NCBI GenBank assembly: GCA_964447605.1
Contig: CAYUTA010000040.1
Coordinates: 1-23,092, forward strand
Origin: CAYUTA01 sp964447605
GTDB lineage: Bacteria > Bacillota > Clostridia > Christensenellales > CAG-138
DNA: 23,092 nt
Direction: 5' to 3'
How positions within the stretch are numbered: position 1 is the first letter of the stretch; each line of letters opens with the position of its first letter. Of the stretch, positions 1 to 7,095 are shown piece by piece. The position numbers were made by a program, and so were the translations under genes. Below the pieces are notes generated by a model, which was given only the letters and a program-made list of their open reading frames with translations, was not told where the DNA came from and searched no databases.

Positions 1-202
1 TCTGTATTTATATTCGACGCTTCACTCAAATATCCTTTTGGATACACACTCTAGAATGAGCCTTCGTTTTCGGTTGCCGCGTCAGCGGTGGGAAAACGGG
101 CGGCTTGCAAACCTGCAGAGCATATTATACCCACATTGGATATCGCTCTCAGAATCACAAATCATTTCGCAGGCGATTGCTCTGATCGAAGGAGGGGGAA
201 TC

Positions 203-231
203 TTGTTCATCAGGCGCGGCCATGCTATAAT
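203..231 (+). promoter_or_regulatory. Sigma-A-type promoter of the DUF6020-like gene
   Basis: A -35 box TTGTTC (203-208) and a perfect -10 box TATAAT (226-231) are separated by exactly 17 bp. Transcription should begin near 238, so the ATG at 240 would be at or next to the 5' end of the mRNA. The rest of 1-239 shows no convincing gene. A TATAAT on the minus strand at 123-128 lacks a good -35 box. Confidence 0.6.
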
Positions 232-239
232 ACCCGCAT

Positions 240-2015
240 ATGGAAACAACGCAGCAAACATCCAACCGAATCGTTTGGTGGGCGCGGCTTTTGATGGCCG
301 CAAGCGGCGCCTGGGCCGCGCAGCATGCCTATGGCCTGCCTGCGGCGGACCGCGGCGCGGGGGTCGTCGACCTGCTTTTGACCGCGGCGCTGTACCTGCT
401 CTTTTCACTGTACGGCCGTACGCCGGTCGAAAGGCGCGTTAAGCAACGCGCGTCGTGGACGGCGGCGGTGTTTGTGCTGGTGCTTGCCGCATGCGGGGAA
501 TGGATTTCCATTCTGCGGTACGAGCGCTTTACCGATCCGTTTTTATATACGGCCTATTATCTGAATGCGTTTGTCGGCCTGTTTTTGCTGTTCCGCTGCG
601 CGATTGCGCTGCTGCTGCAACGCTGGATGCACGTTTCGTTGTGCACGCAGCCGGGGGAAACGGGGCGGCTGTCTGCCCGCCGTGTGTTTTTTATCAGCTT
701 TGCCGTATGCATGGCAATATATTTTATCTTTTTACTTAATCAATATCCCGGCAGCATGGAGTCCGATCATATGCGCCAGCTCAAGAGCGTGCTTGAGGCG
801 CGGTTTGACAACCGCAACCCGCTGGTTAATTCGCTGTTGGTGCTCGGTTGCGTCCGGCTTGCCCAGGCGCTCGGTGGCTCGATGAACGCGGGTCTGTTTG
901 TGTACAGCATCGTGCAGATGACGCTGATGGCCGCGGTGTTTGCATTCGGCGTGTCGCTGACGGCGCGTGCGGGCTTTCCGCGCCGGTTCACGGTGCTGAC
1001 GCTGCTGTTTTACGCATTGGCGCCGTATAATATCTTTTACAGCTACGGCATGTGGAAGGACTCCTTCTTTGCCGCCTGGCTGCTGCTGACGGTCTTTCAG
1101 GCATGGAGCGTGCTGATGAAGCAAAAGGCGGGGGAGCGCGTCGTTCCGTTCGACTGGGCGGCGTTGGTGTTTGCGGCGCTGATGGCTTCGCTTTCGCGCA
1201 ACAGCGGCTGGAGCGCCCTGCTCGTTTGGATACCGTTTCTGCTTCTGCTGACCGGGGACAAGGCTTTGCGCAGGGGCATGACGCTTGCGGTGGGCGGCGG
1301 CGTGGCGCTGGCGCTGATGGTCATGGGACCGTTCTATTCCGCATGCGGCGTGGATCGGACGGCGGATTCCGTCACGGTGTCCTGTATTCCACTGCAGCAG
1401 ATCGGCGCGGTGCTTGTTCATGACAAAGCGCTTACACCGGAGCAGCAGACCCTTATCGAGGACGTGGTTTCCATTGATGAAGTGCGCACACAGTTCGACC
1501 CGGTGTGCGCGGACCCGATGAAAGACCTGCTGTATGAAAATATCGGAGCGCTGAACGCCAATCTCGGCGCATATGCCCGGCTATGGGTAGAGTTGGGGGT
1601 GAAGTACCCGATGACATATCTGCGCGCCTATCTGGCGCAGGTGCGCATGTATATCGACCCGGGCGTTTCTTCGGAAACGGCCTATAAGTGGATTTATCCA
1701 AATGATTTCGGAATTGTACGCGATCCGAAACTGTTGCCTTCGGCGGACTTTGGTTACTATGAAAACTGGCTTGAACTGCCCGCGCTCAACCTGCTTAAGC
1801 GTCCGGGTGCGGTTTTATGGAGCATTGTACTGCTCTGGCAGCTTTGCGCGCTGCGGGGCAACCGGAGGATGCGCCTGTTCTATATTCCATTTCTGGCGGT
1901 GTTCGGCGGCTTGTTTTTAACCGTGCCAGTCGCGCTATTTCGCTATGTTTACTCCGTTGCGGCGTGTATTCCATTTCTATTTTTGTGGCCATTCTGGAGA
2001 ATGGAGCGGGATTAA
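240..2015 (+). CDS. Polytopic membrane protein, DUF6020/glycosyltransferase-like
   Basis: This 591-residue protein has about 12 predicted membrane segments. A long non-membrane stretch of about 150 residues (roughly 370-520) lies before the last two or three helices and is probably extracytoplasmic. After the fifth helix a YPG...SD motif (about residues 164-171) resembles the short loop of DUF6020 proteins and of membrane glycosyltransferases of the GT-C type, where acidic residues in the first outer loop act on lipid-linked sugars. That family link is from memory and the activity is inference. The start is uncertain. ATG 240 has no ribosome binding site and lies at the predicted transcription start, while ATG 294 (residue 19) has a weak GGTGGG upstream. 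The gene is transcribed alone and converges on the hydrolase operon. It could act in polysaccharide or teichoic-acid-like glycan synthesis, but no neighbour supports that. Confidence 0.7.
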   Translation: METTQQTSNRIVWWARLLMAASGAWAAQHAYGLPAADRGAGVVDLLLTAALYLLFSLYGRTPVERRVKQRASWTAAVFVLVLAACGEWISILRYERFTDPFLYTAYYLNAFVGLFLLFRCAIALLLQRWMHVSLCTQPGETGRLSARRVFFISFAVCMAIYFIFLLNQYPGSMESDHMRQLKSVLEARFDNRNPLVNSLLVLGCVRLAQALGGSMNAGLFVYSIVQMTLMAAVFAFGVSLTARAGFPRRFTVLTLLFYALAPYNIFYSYGMWKDSFFAAWLLLTVFQAWSVLMKQKAGERVVPFDWAALVFAALMASLSRNSGWSALLVWIPFLLLLTGDKALRRGMTLAVGGGVALALMVMGPFYSACGVDRTADSVTVSCIPLQQIGAVLVHDKALTPEQQTLIEDVVSIDEVRTQFDPVCADPMKDLLYENIGALNANLGAYARLWVELGVKYPMTYLRAYLAQVRMYIDPGVSSETAYKWIYPNDFGIVRDPKLLPSADFGYYENWLELPALNLLKRPGAVLWSIVLLWQLCALRGNRRMRLFYIPFLAVFGGLFLTVPVALFRYVYSVAACIPFLFLWPFWRMERD

Positions 2016-2061
2016 TCGCCGGACCGGTGCGCTTACAGGTTCGTTCCAGTTCAATATTTTC

Positions 2062-2098
2062 AAAACAAAAACGCGCCCGGCTAGTCAAAGCGGGCGCA
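2062..2098 (-). terminator. Intrinsic terminator of the MBL-hydrolase operon
   Basis: On the minus strand, GCGCCCG (2098-2092) pairs with CGGGCGC (2080-2074) across an 11-nt loop and is followed by GTTTTTGTTTTG. It lies about 30 nt past the stop of the hydrolase gene. The plus strand has no T tract, so the convergent membrane-protein gene gains little from it. Confidence 0.75.
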
Positions 2099-2127
2099 TG
2101 GTAAAATACGTCTGTCGTCCGGCGCGT

Positions 2128-2772
2128 TTAACCTGCGTAATCGAGAATCAGCACACGTTTTTCGCCGAGCGTTTCCGGCGAGAGCGAGCAGGTGCTGCCG
2201 TTGAGCCGGTGCACGCTGTAGGTCCTGACCTGGCGCAGCAGCGCGTCTAAACCGCCGACGTTGAAGCGCAGCTGCGGCGTTGCGTAATGCATTGGGATAA
2301 AGACGCGCGGTTTGAGCAGGCCCGCCATCTCAGCCGCCTGCGCGGCATCTATGGTGAATATGCCGCCGATGGGACACAGCAGCACGTCCACGCGGCCGAT
2401 GGATTCGGCAAGCGGACGGTCGATAACATGCCCGAGGTCGCCCAAATGCAACACGCGCACATCGTCAAGCTCAAAACGATACAGGATGTTCGCACCGCGC
2501 TTTTGCCCGCGCGCATCGTCATGCCAGGTGGAGAAGCCCGTGACGCGGATTCCGCATGCGGCGTGCGGGCCGGGGCCGGAGATCACGGTTGGTTCGCCGG
2601 ACGCGACAGAAACGCAATTGTGGTCGAAATGGTCATGGCTGACGGTGACGATGTCCGCCGGGATGCTGGGAAGCGCGTAGCCCGTATCGGGGCCGCACGG
2701 ATCGGTCAGAATGCGGATGCCCGCACTGTTTTCCAGCAGGAAACAGGAGTGTCCATACCACGTAATTTGCAT
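2128..2772 (-). CDS. Metallo-beta-lactamase-fold metal-dependent hydrolase
   Basis: This 214-residue protein is a compact MBL-fold hydrolase of the UPF0173/UlaG-like type. The metal site is visible. The SHDHFDHN motif (residues 45-52) supplies His46, His48, Asp50 and His51. His84, Asp112 in HLGDLGH and His162 in PMHY complete a typical two-metal site. The opening MQITWYGHSCFLLE is characteristic of this subgroup. Substrates of these proteins are mostly unknown; phosphodiester or lactone hydrolysis are the usual guesses. The start is well set: AAGGAAGGA lies upstream of ATG 2772, and the preceding gene stops only 4 nt before, so the two are co-transcribed and probably translationally coupled. 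There is no signal peptide, so the protein should be cytoplasmic. Confidence 0.88.
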   Translation of the reverse strand: MQITWYGHSCFLLENSAGIRILTDPCGPDTGYALPSIPADIVTVSHDHFDHNCVSVASGEPTVISGPGPHAACGIRVTGFSTWHDDARGQKRGANILYRFELDDVRVLHLGDLGHVIDRPLAESIGRVDVLLCPIGGIFTIDAAQAAEMAGLLKPRVFIPMHYATPQLRFNVGGLDALLRQVRTYSVHRLNGSTCSLSPETLGEKRVLILDYAG

Positions 2773-2776
2773 TTAA

Positions 2777-3370
2777 TCAGATCCTTCCTTGACAGTTTGC
2801 GCAGCGTTTGCCGGAATTGTGGAACGCCGCGTGCTTTGGTAAATCGCATGCGGGGTAGATGCATGCATACAGCCGTGCGCAGGCTGCGGCCACTGCGCCG
2901 CAGGCGTGTAACTGCGCCTGCCTCTGCGGCGTGGGCGTTTTGTGCAGCATGGTCAAAAAAGCGCGGCCTGCCTGCCTTGCGGTTGCAGGGGAACGCGTCG
3001 CTCCGGCGCATAGCCACAGCGCGCGCTGAACCGGCGATGATCGCGGGCAGCCATCGCCTTCGCGCCGGGAAAGGCACAGCATCCGGTTGAGCGCATGGTC
3101 GCCGTAATCGCAGGATGGCAGCGGAAGCGTCTCGTTGACGCACAGGACGCAAGCGTCATAGAATGCATCGGTTAAATCCAACAGCAGGCGGCTGTTTTCC
3201 GCGCGGACGGACGCAACGAGGGGAACGCCGAGCAGCATGCCGAAGCAGGCCGGGGTTACGCCGGAAGCGTTCGGCAGATAGCAGTCGCAAGCCGCGCTGC
3301 GCGCGGGAATACGGACGTTTTCGGGCGGTAAGCCGCAGAGCGCCGCCGCAATTGCCTGTTGTACCTGCAT
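2777..3370 (-). CDS. Cysteine-rich protein of unknown function
   Basis: I do not recognise this 197-residue protein. Cysteine is strikingly frequent (16 residues, about 8%), ending in a CANC pair near the C-terminus, with CDC near residue 29 and other cysteines spread through the sequence. No membrane segment or signal peptide is evident, so a reducing cytoplasm is expected and metal or Fe-S binding is possible but unproven. The start at ATG 3370 is preferred over ATG 3382. GGAG (3377-3380) lies 6 nt upstream of 3370, and the promoter predicts transcription from about 3382, which would leave ATG 3382 leaderless. The gene is first in a two-gene operon with the MBL hydrolase, 4 nt apart, which suggests a shared pathway. 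Confidence 0.72.
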   Translation of the reverse strand: MQVQQAIAAALCGLPPENVRIPARSAACDCYLPNASGVTPACFGMLLGVPLVASVRAENSRLLLDLTDAFYDACVLCVNETLPLPSCDYGDHALNRMLCLSRREGDGCPRSSPVQRALWLCAGATRSPATARQAGRAFLTMLHKTPTPQRQAQLHACGAVAAACARLYACIYPACDLPKHAAFHNSGKRCANCQGRI

Positions 3371-3388
3371 CCATAGCTCCATAGAATC

Positions 3389-3417
3389 AGTTTAGCCAAA
3401 TTAAAAAAAACTGTCAA
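3389..3417 (-). promoter_or_regulatory. Promoter of the cysteine-rich protein/MBL operon
   Basis: On the minus strand a consensus -35 TTGACA (3417-3412) is followed, after a 17-bp spacer containing an eight-T run, by -10 TAAACT (3394-3389). The transcription start should be near 3382, giving a leader of about 12 nt before ATG 3370. Confidence 0.7.
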
Positions 3418-3499
3418 TTGCATTGGACTGAAAATATGATGTCCTGTTCAAATCGCGGACAGATCGTTTCCAGCGGATACGGCCGTTCGTTTTCATACC

Positions 3500-3529
3500 T
3501 TGCTGAATAACCGAGAATCATGGTATCAT
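3500..3529 (+). promoter_or_regulatory. Extended -10 promoter of the MFS transporter gene
   Basis: TTGCTG (3500-3505) and TGGTATCAT (-10 hexamer 3524-3529 with the extended TGn element) are 18 bp apart. Transcription should begin near 3536, leaving a leader of about 120 nt before the TTG start at 3656. It is divergent from the promoter at 3389-3417. Confidence 0.6.
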
Positions 3530-3562
3530 ATGAAAAACCTGTGGAGGCGCGGGAGAAGCGCG

Positions 3563-3580
3563 ATGAACCGTCCAATTTGA
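3563..3580 (+). CDS. Candidate leader peptide (5 codons) upstream of the MFS gene
   Basis: ATG 3563 opens a five-codon frame, MNRPI, ending in TGA (3578-3580). GGGAG (3551-3555) lies 7 nt upstream, a good spacing, and the predicted transcription start is about 27 nt before the ATG. The frame contains AACCGTCC (3566-3573), the exact complement of GGACGGTT (3650-3657), which spans the transporter's start region. It is very short, so on its own the frame could be chance; its position and overlap with the complement are the argument for it. Confidence 0.35.
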   Translation: MNRPI

Positions 3581-3657
3581 GTTGAAAACAGCGACATTTT
3601 TAAACCATGTTTTTACATGGCGTGTTTCTTTGTACGCAAATTCCTATAAGGACGGTT
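3566..3657 (+). promoter_or_regulatory. Candidate translational attenuator of the MFS gene
   Basis: AACCGTCC (3566-3573) can pair with GGACGGTT (3650-3657) over 8 bp. This would sequester the GGA of the ribosome binding site and the first bases of the TTG start codon. Between the arms lies a perfect hairpin, CCATGT/ACATGG with a TTTT loop (3605-3620). A ribosome held on the leader frame would cover the first arm and free the start site, the logic known from antibiotic-inducible erm and cat leaders. The pairing is read directly; the regulatory role is inference. Confidence 0.45.
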
Positions 3658-4828
3658 GAATCCATTGAAAAAGAATCTATATATCATGTATGCCATTGCG
3701 TGTTTGCAGGGTATGGTGTTTTATGGCCCGGTTGCCACGCTATATCGACAGGCCGCCGGCGTAACAATATTTCAGATTACACTCATTGAGAGCGTTTCTC
3801 TTGCGCTTTGTGTGTTGTTAGAACTCCCCTGGGGCATTGTTGCGGACAAAATCGGTTATCGGCGTACGATGATACTCTGTTGCGGCCTGTTCTTTGCTTC
3901 TAAAATCATGTTCTGGCAGTCGAAATGTTTTGGCGGGTTCCTCGTGGAACGAATTATGCTGAGCATCGTGATTGCCGGGCTATCCGGCGTTGACGTCAGC
4001 ATGCTTTATCTTTCCAGCAAGCACGGCACGTCCCAGAGAGCCTTTGGCATCTATAATAATCTTGGGATGATCGGGCTTCTGGCCGCTGCTGCCGTCTATT
4101 CGTGTTTTATAGGAGACAACTATCGCCTGGCGGGTCTTTTGACCGTAATCAGCTATGGCGCGGCGGCAGTATTGGCATTTGGGCTTCAGGAGGTAAAAAG
4201 TCCGGAGAATGGGCGCGAAAGACAGATCGGAACGTTTTGCACCCTTCTGAAGCAGACACTGAAGAACAGAAAGCTGGTATTGCTTATCCTTGCGGCGGCC
4301 CTGCTGAATGAAACGCACCAGGCGATCACGGTGTTTTTGAACCAGCTGCAATATGTAAAAGCGGGCATGCAGCCAGGCATCATCGCGGCAGTCTACATCC
4401 TGACGGCGGTCTCAGGCCTGCTGGGCGGATTCTCTGCACGGATTACGGGCAGGTTCGGGCCGAAAAGAGCCGGCACCGGCCTGTTTTTGCTTTGCTGTAT
4501 TGCATGCCTTGCTTTAGCCGCAACGTCCAATGCAATCCTCTCGGTCTTGGCCGTCCTCCTGCTTCGGGCCTGTCATAGCATCCTCCAGCCCCTGCAGATG
4601 GAGCTGCAAAATGGGGAGATCACGACTGAAAAACGCGCGACGGCTTTGAGCCTTAACGCTGTATTCATGAACGCCGTGGCAATCTTCATAAATCTCATAT
4701 TTGGCGGCATTGCAGAAATAAAGCTTGGAGCCGCGATGCTGTTCGGCGGCATACTATGCGCGGTTGGGCTTGTCCTTTATTCAATCGGTTGCAGATGCGG
4801 AGGGCGGCCACAGGAAAATATACAATAA
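3656..4828 (+). CDS. MFS family transporter, efflux type
   Basis: This 390-residue integral membrane protein has about 12 hydrophobic segments. The MFS motif A signature is visible between helices 2 and 3 (PWGIVADKIGYRR, about residues 58-70). There is a central hydrophilic break around residues 180-200, where the two six-helix halves meet. It looks like a proton-driven small-molecule or drug exporter; the substrate cannot be read from sequence. The start is a TTG at 3656 behind AAGGA (3648-3652), with a short 3-nt gap. A TTG at 3665 and ATG at 3686 are alternatives. The gene has its own promoter, a structured leader and a terminator, so it is monocistronic. By eye its codon use is less GC-rich than the housekeeping block, which may indicate acquisition. 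Confidence 0.85.
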   Translation: MNPLKKNLYIMYAIACLQGMVFYGPVATLYRQAAGVTIFQITLIESVSLALCVLLELPWGIVADKIGYRRTMILCCGLFFASKIMFWQSKCFGGFLVERIMLSIVIAGLSGVDVSMLYLSSKHGTSQRAFGIYNNLGMIGLLAAAAVYSCFIGDNYRLAGLLTVISYGAAAVLAFGLQEVKSPENGRERQIGTFCTLLKQTLKNRKLVLLILAAALLNETHQAITVFLNQLQYVKAGMQPGIIAAVYILTAVSGLLGGFSARITGRFGPKRAGTGLFLLCCIACLALAATSNAILSVLAVLLLRACHSILQPLQMELQNGEITTEKRATALSLNAVFMNAVAIFINLIFGGIAEIKLGAAMLFGGILCAVGLVLYSIGCRCGGRPQENIQ

Positions 4829-4844
4829 ATCAATTCGAGTTGCC

Positions 4845-4890
4845 GGCCGAAGCTGTTCCTGCGTCCGGCTTCGGTCGTTTTCAAATTTTC
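4845..4890 (+). terminator. Intrinsic terminator of the MFS gene
   Basis: CCGAAGC (4847-4853) pairs with GCTTCGG (4868-4874) over a 14-nt loop, followed by TCGTTTTCAAATTTTC. It begins less than 20 nt past the transporter stop. Confidence 0.75.
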
Positions 4891-5044
4891 AAACAAGTTT
4901 GACCGCACGGCTTACGGCGCGTGTTTCTTCTGATCAAGATGGAGTGGATGCGCGTGGCCGGAGGTGGAAAACAAACGCTCCGGCGCATTGGGCAGATACA
5001 AGAACCCTATGACATATGGATGTGCCTGGCCAAACAAATGCATG
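4891..5044. other. Intergenic stretch with a 7-bp inverted repeat and a small unexplained frame
   Basis: GCCGGAG (4957-4963) and CTCCGGC (4978-4984) form an inverted repeat without a T tract on either strand, so it is a weak terminator at best. A plus-strand frame of 45 codons runs from ATG 4939 to a TAG at 5074-5076. It overlaps the 3' end of the minus-strand isomerase gene and has no well-placed ribosome binding site. I see no known family in it. Confidence 0.3.
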
Positions 5045-5839
5045 TCATGCTTCGACCCGGTAAAGTTTGGACTTAGCTCCTTCATAATGCCTTTTCAAAT
5101 GTTCCTGCGGCATTCGTGACGAAGGGATTTGTGCAGTGTCGCTTTCAAGCGTAAGCGAGCCTTTATACGATGATTTTCCTATGCCTGTCCGTATGATATC
5201 CCAATTTATGTCCCCTTCTCCCGGCGGAAGATGATCGTACCTTTGACCCATATTATCATGCAGATGGACCGCGAAAAGCCTGCGTCCGTATTTCTCCAAT
5301 ACTTCATATGGCGTATTGCTCCAGATGAAATCATGTCCCGCATCATCACATAGCCCCAGCATGACAGAATCAATCGAATCAAGCACTGCCATCAGGATAT
5401 GCGTGTTTCTAACATTCTCAACCGCAAGCCGTACGCCACGCGCTTCAGCCCTTTCAACCATTTTTCAAAAATGCTCCAGGCCAACAGCGGAAACTGGCGG
5501 CGGCTTCAAGCCGTTTGTCGTATGCATAACGGCAACAGGTATTTCAATTTCTGCAAGGCCATCTATATCAGACCGATACCCATCAAGCGCAGCTTGTCCA
5601 TTCAGTGTATCAAACCATAAATCGTTCACCTGATTGGGCTGCAAATGCGCGTTTTCAATCGTTAATCCTTCTTTTCGAATAATTTCCGCCTGCTTCTCCC
5701 TGGAAAAGCCTTCGATCTCAATCAAAGAATTGTCCCACCAATGCAGCATCGTTTTAAAACCGGATTTGTGGATGAGGCGGACGCGTTCTTGAATGGGGAT
5801 TCGATATCCAAACCAAATAAATGTGCCCAGCTCCCGCAT
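5045..5839 (-). pseudogene. Sugar phosphate isomerase/epimerase (AP-endonuclease 2-like TIM barrel), interrupted by an in-frame TGA
   Basis: The two halves lie in the same frame and together make one full-length protein of about 264 residues, normal for this family. They are separated only by TGA at 5467-5465 (codon 125). Metal-site motifs survive on both sides: IENAH and MHTTNG before the stop, and AVEN, GLCDDAGH, VHLHDN, GEGDINW and LTLESD after it. The enzyme type acts on keto- or inositol-sugars or their phosphates in catabolism. The start is ATG 5839, with GGAGG (5849-5845) 5 nt upstream; a GTG at 5851 overlaps that site and is unlikely. A reinitiation ATG (5461) sits one codon after the stop with GGAG about 12 nt before it, so two polypeptides are conceivable. 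A recent nonsense mutation or a sequencing error is the simplest explanation. Confidence 0.8.
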
Positions 5840-5909
5840 TTTTTCCTCCACGCAACTTCAACATTCTTATCGGTTTCCGAAATACATGGTTTCATTACGG
5901 GCAAGGACG

Positions 5910-5948
5910 GCATACACTGCATGGCCGATTTTGCCATGCAGTGTATGC
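5910..5948. repeat. Perfect 16-bp inverted repeat with 7-nt loop
   Basis: GCATACACTGCATGGC (5910-5925) is exactly complementary to GCCATGCAGTGTATGC (5933-5948). It lies 29 nt downstream of the ABC ATPase stop and about 70 nt upstream of the isomerase start, both on the minus strand. No T tract follows on the minus strand, so it is not a standard intrinsic terminator. A 3'-end stabiliser, an operator or a small repetitive palindrome are options. Confidence 0.7.
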
Positions 5949-5976
5949 GTACGATGAATTTTTTGTTTGGCAGGTT

Positions 5977-7095
5977 TTATAGCAAATTCAGACCTGTTTC
6001 CGGGTCGAACAGATGCGCCAGCTCGCCGCCGAACGTGAAATGCACCTCGTCGCCGAGCGCAAAGCCGCGGCGATGCTCGGCGGGCAGGTCGGTGGTGGCG
6101 ATGCGCAGAACACAGTCCTTTCCGCAGGCGTTGATATGCACATACAGCTCGGAACCCATCATTTCAGAAACGTCAACCTTGGCGGTAATCGCGTCCGCAC
6201 CGTCGGCGGCCGTGAGCATCACGTGCTCAGGACGGATGCCGCAGACGATCTTTTGCGGCTGACGTCCCTGGTCTTTGAGGGCCTTCTGTACCGGTTCCGG
6301 CAGGCTGATCAGGGCGCGGTCGAGGCGCACGGCATACGCGCCGTTCTCGTTGATAAGCTCCGCATCAAAGAAGTTCATCTGCGGCGTACCGATGAAGCCC
6401 GCGACAAACAGGTTTGCCGGATGGTCGAATACCTCTTGGGGCGTGCCGATCTGCTGAATAAAGCCGTCCTTCATAATGACGATGCGGTCGCCCAGGGTCA
6501 TGGCCTCGGTCTGGTCATGGGTTACGTATACAAACGTGGTGTTGATGCGCTGGCGGAGCTTAATGATCTCGGCGCGCATCTGATTGCGCAGCTTGGCGTC
6601 AAGATTGCTCAGCGGTTCGTCCATCAGGAACACCTTCGGTTCCCGCACGATGGCGCGGCCAATGGCGACACGCTGCCGCTGTCCGCCGGAAAGCGCCTTT
6701 GGCTTACGCTGCAGATAGTCGGTGATATCAAGGATTTCGGCCGCCTCCTTGACCTTCTTGTCGATCTCAGCCTTGGGCATCTTGCGCAGCTTGAGCCCAA
6801 ACGCCATGTTCTCATACACCGTCATGTGCGGGTAGAGCGCATAATTCTGGAACACCATCGCGATGTCGCGATCCTTGGGCGCAACGTCGTTGACAAGGCG
6901 GTCGCCGATGTACAACTCGCCCGAGGAGATTTCCTCAAGGCCGGCGACCATGCGCAGCGTCGTAGACTTGCCGCAGCCCGAAGGACCGACGAGCACGATG
7001 AATTCCTTGTCCGCGATTTCAAGATTGAAATCCTGGACGGCGACCACGTTCTTGTCGTAGACCTTCTTGATGTTTTTGAGTGTTACGTTTGCCAT
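5977..7095 (-). CDS. ugpC: ABC transporter ATP-binding protein, sugar importer type (UgpC/MsmX/MalK family)
   Basis: This 372-residue ATPase powers carbohydrate import by binding and hydrolysing ATP under a membrane permease pair. Visible motifs are Walker A GPSGCGKST (37-45), the Q-loop glutamine 83, signature LSGGQ (135-139), Walker B VFLMDE (155-160) and the switch His193. A C-terminal TOBE-like regulatory region of about 130 residues includes GIRPEH. The length is typical of the MalK/UgpC group. ATG 7095 gives the canonical N-terminus MANVTLKNIKK, but no clear ribosome binding site precedes it. No permease or binding-protein genes are adjacent, so it may serve several importers, as MsmX does in Bacillus subtilis. 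The interrupted sugar isomerase follows on the same strand. Confidence 0.93.
   Translation of the reverse strand: MANVTLKNIKKVYDKNVVAVQDFNLEIADKEFIVLVGPSGCGKSTTLRMVAGLEEISSGELYIGDRLVNDVAPKDRDIAMVFQNYALYPHMTVYENMAFGLKLRKMPKAEIDKKVKEAAEILDITDYLQRKPKALSGGQRQRVAIGRAIVREPKVFLMDEPLSNLDAKLRNQMRAEIIKLRQRINTTFVYVTHDQTEAMTLGDRIVIMKDGFIQQIGTPQEVFDHPANLFVAGFIGTPQMNFFDAELINENGAYAVRLDRALISLPEPVQKALKDQGRQPQKIVCGIRPEHVMLTAADGADAITAKVDVSEMMGSELYVHINACGKDCVLRIATTDLPAEHRRGFALGDEVHFTFGGELAHLFDPETGLNLL

Noticed and set aside
38..442. Plus-strand frame overlapping the start of the DUF6020-like gene
   Set aside because: It is in another frame from the membrane protein and encodes an Arg/Gly/Pro-rich chance product.
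5465..5467. Selenocysteine or genome-wide TGA reassignment
   Set aside because: TGA ends several clearly intact genes here (def, fmt, stp, prkC). The isomerase family has no selenocysteine at this position that I know of, and no selenocysteine insertion hairpin was evident just downstream.
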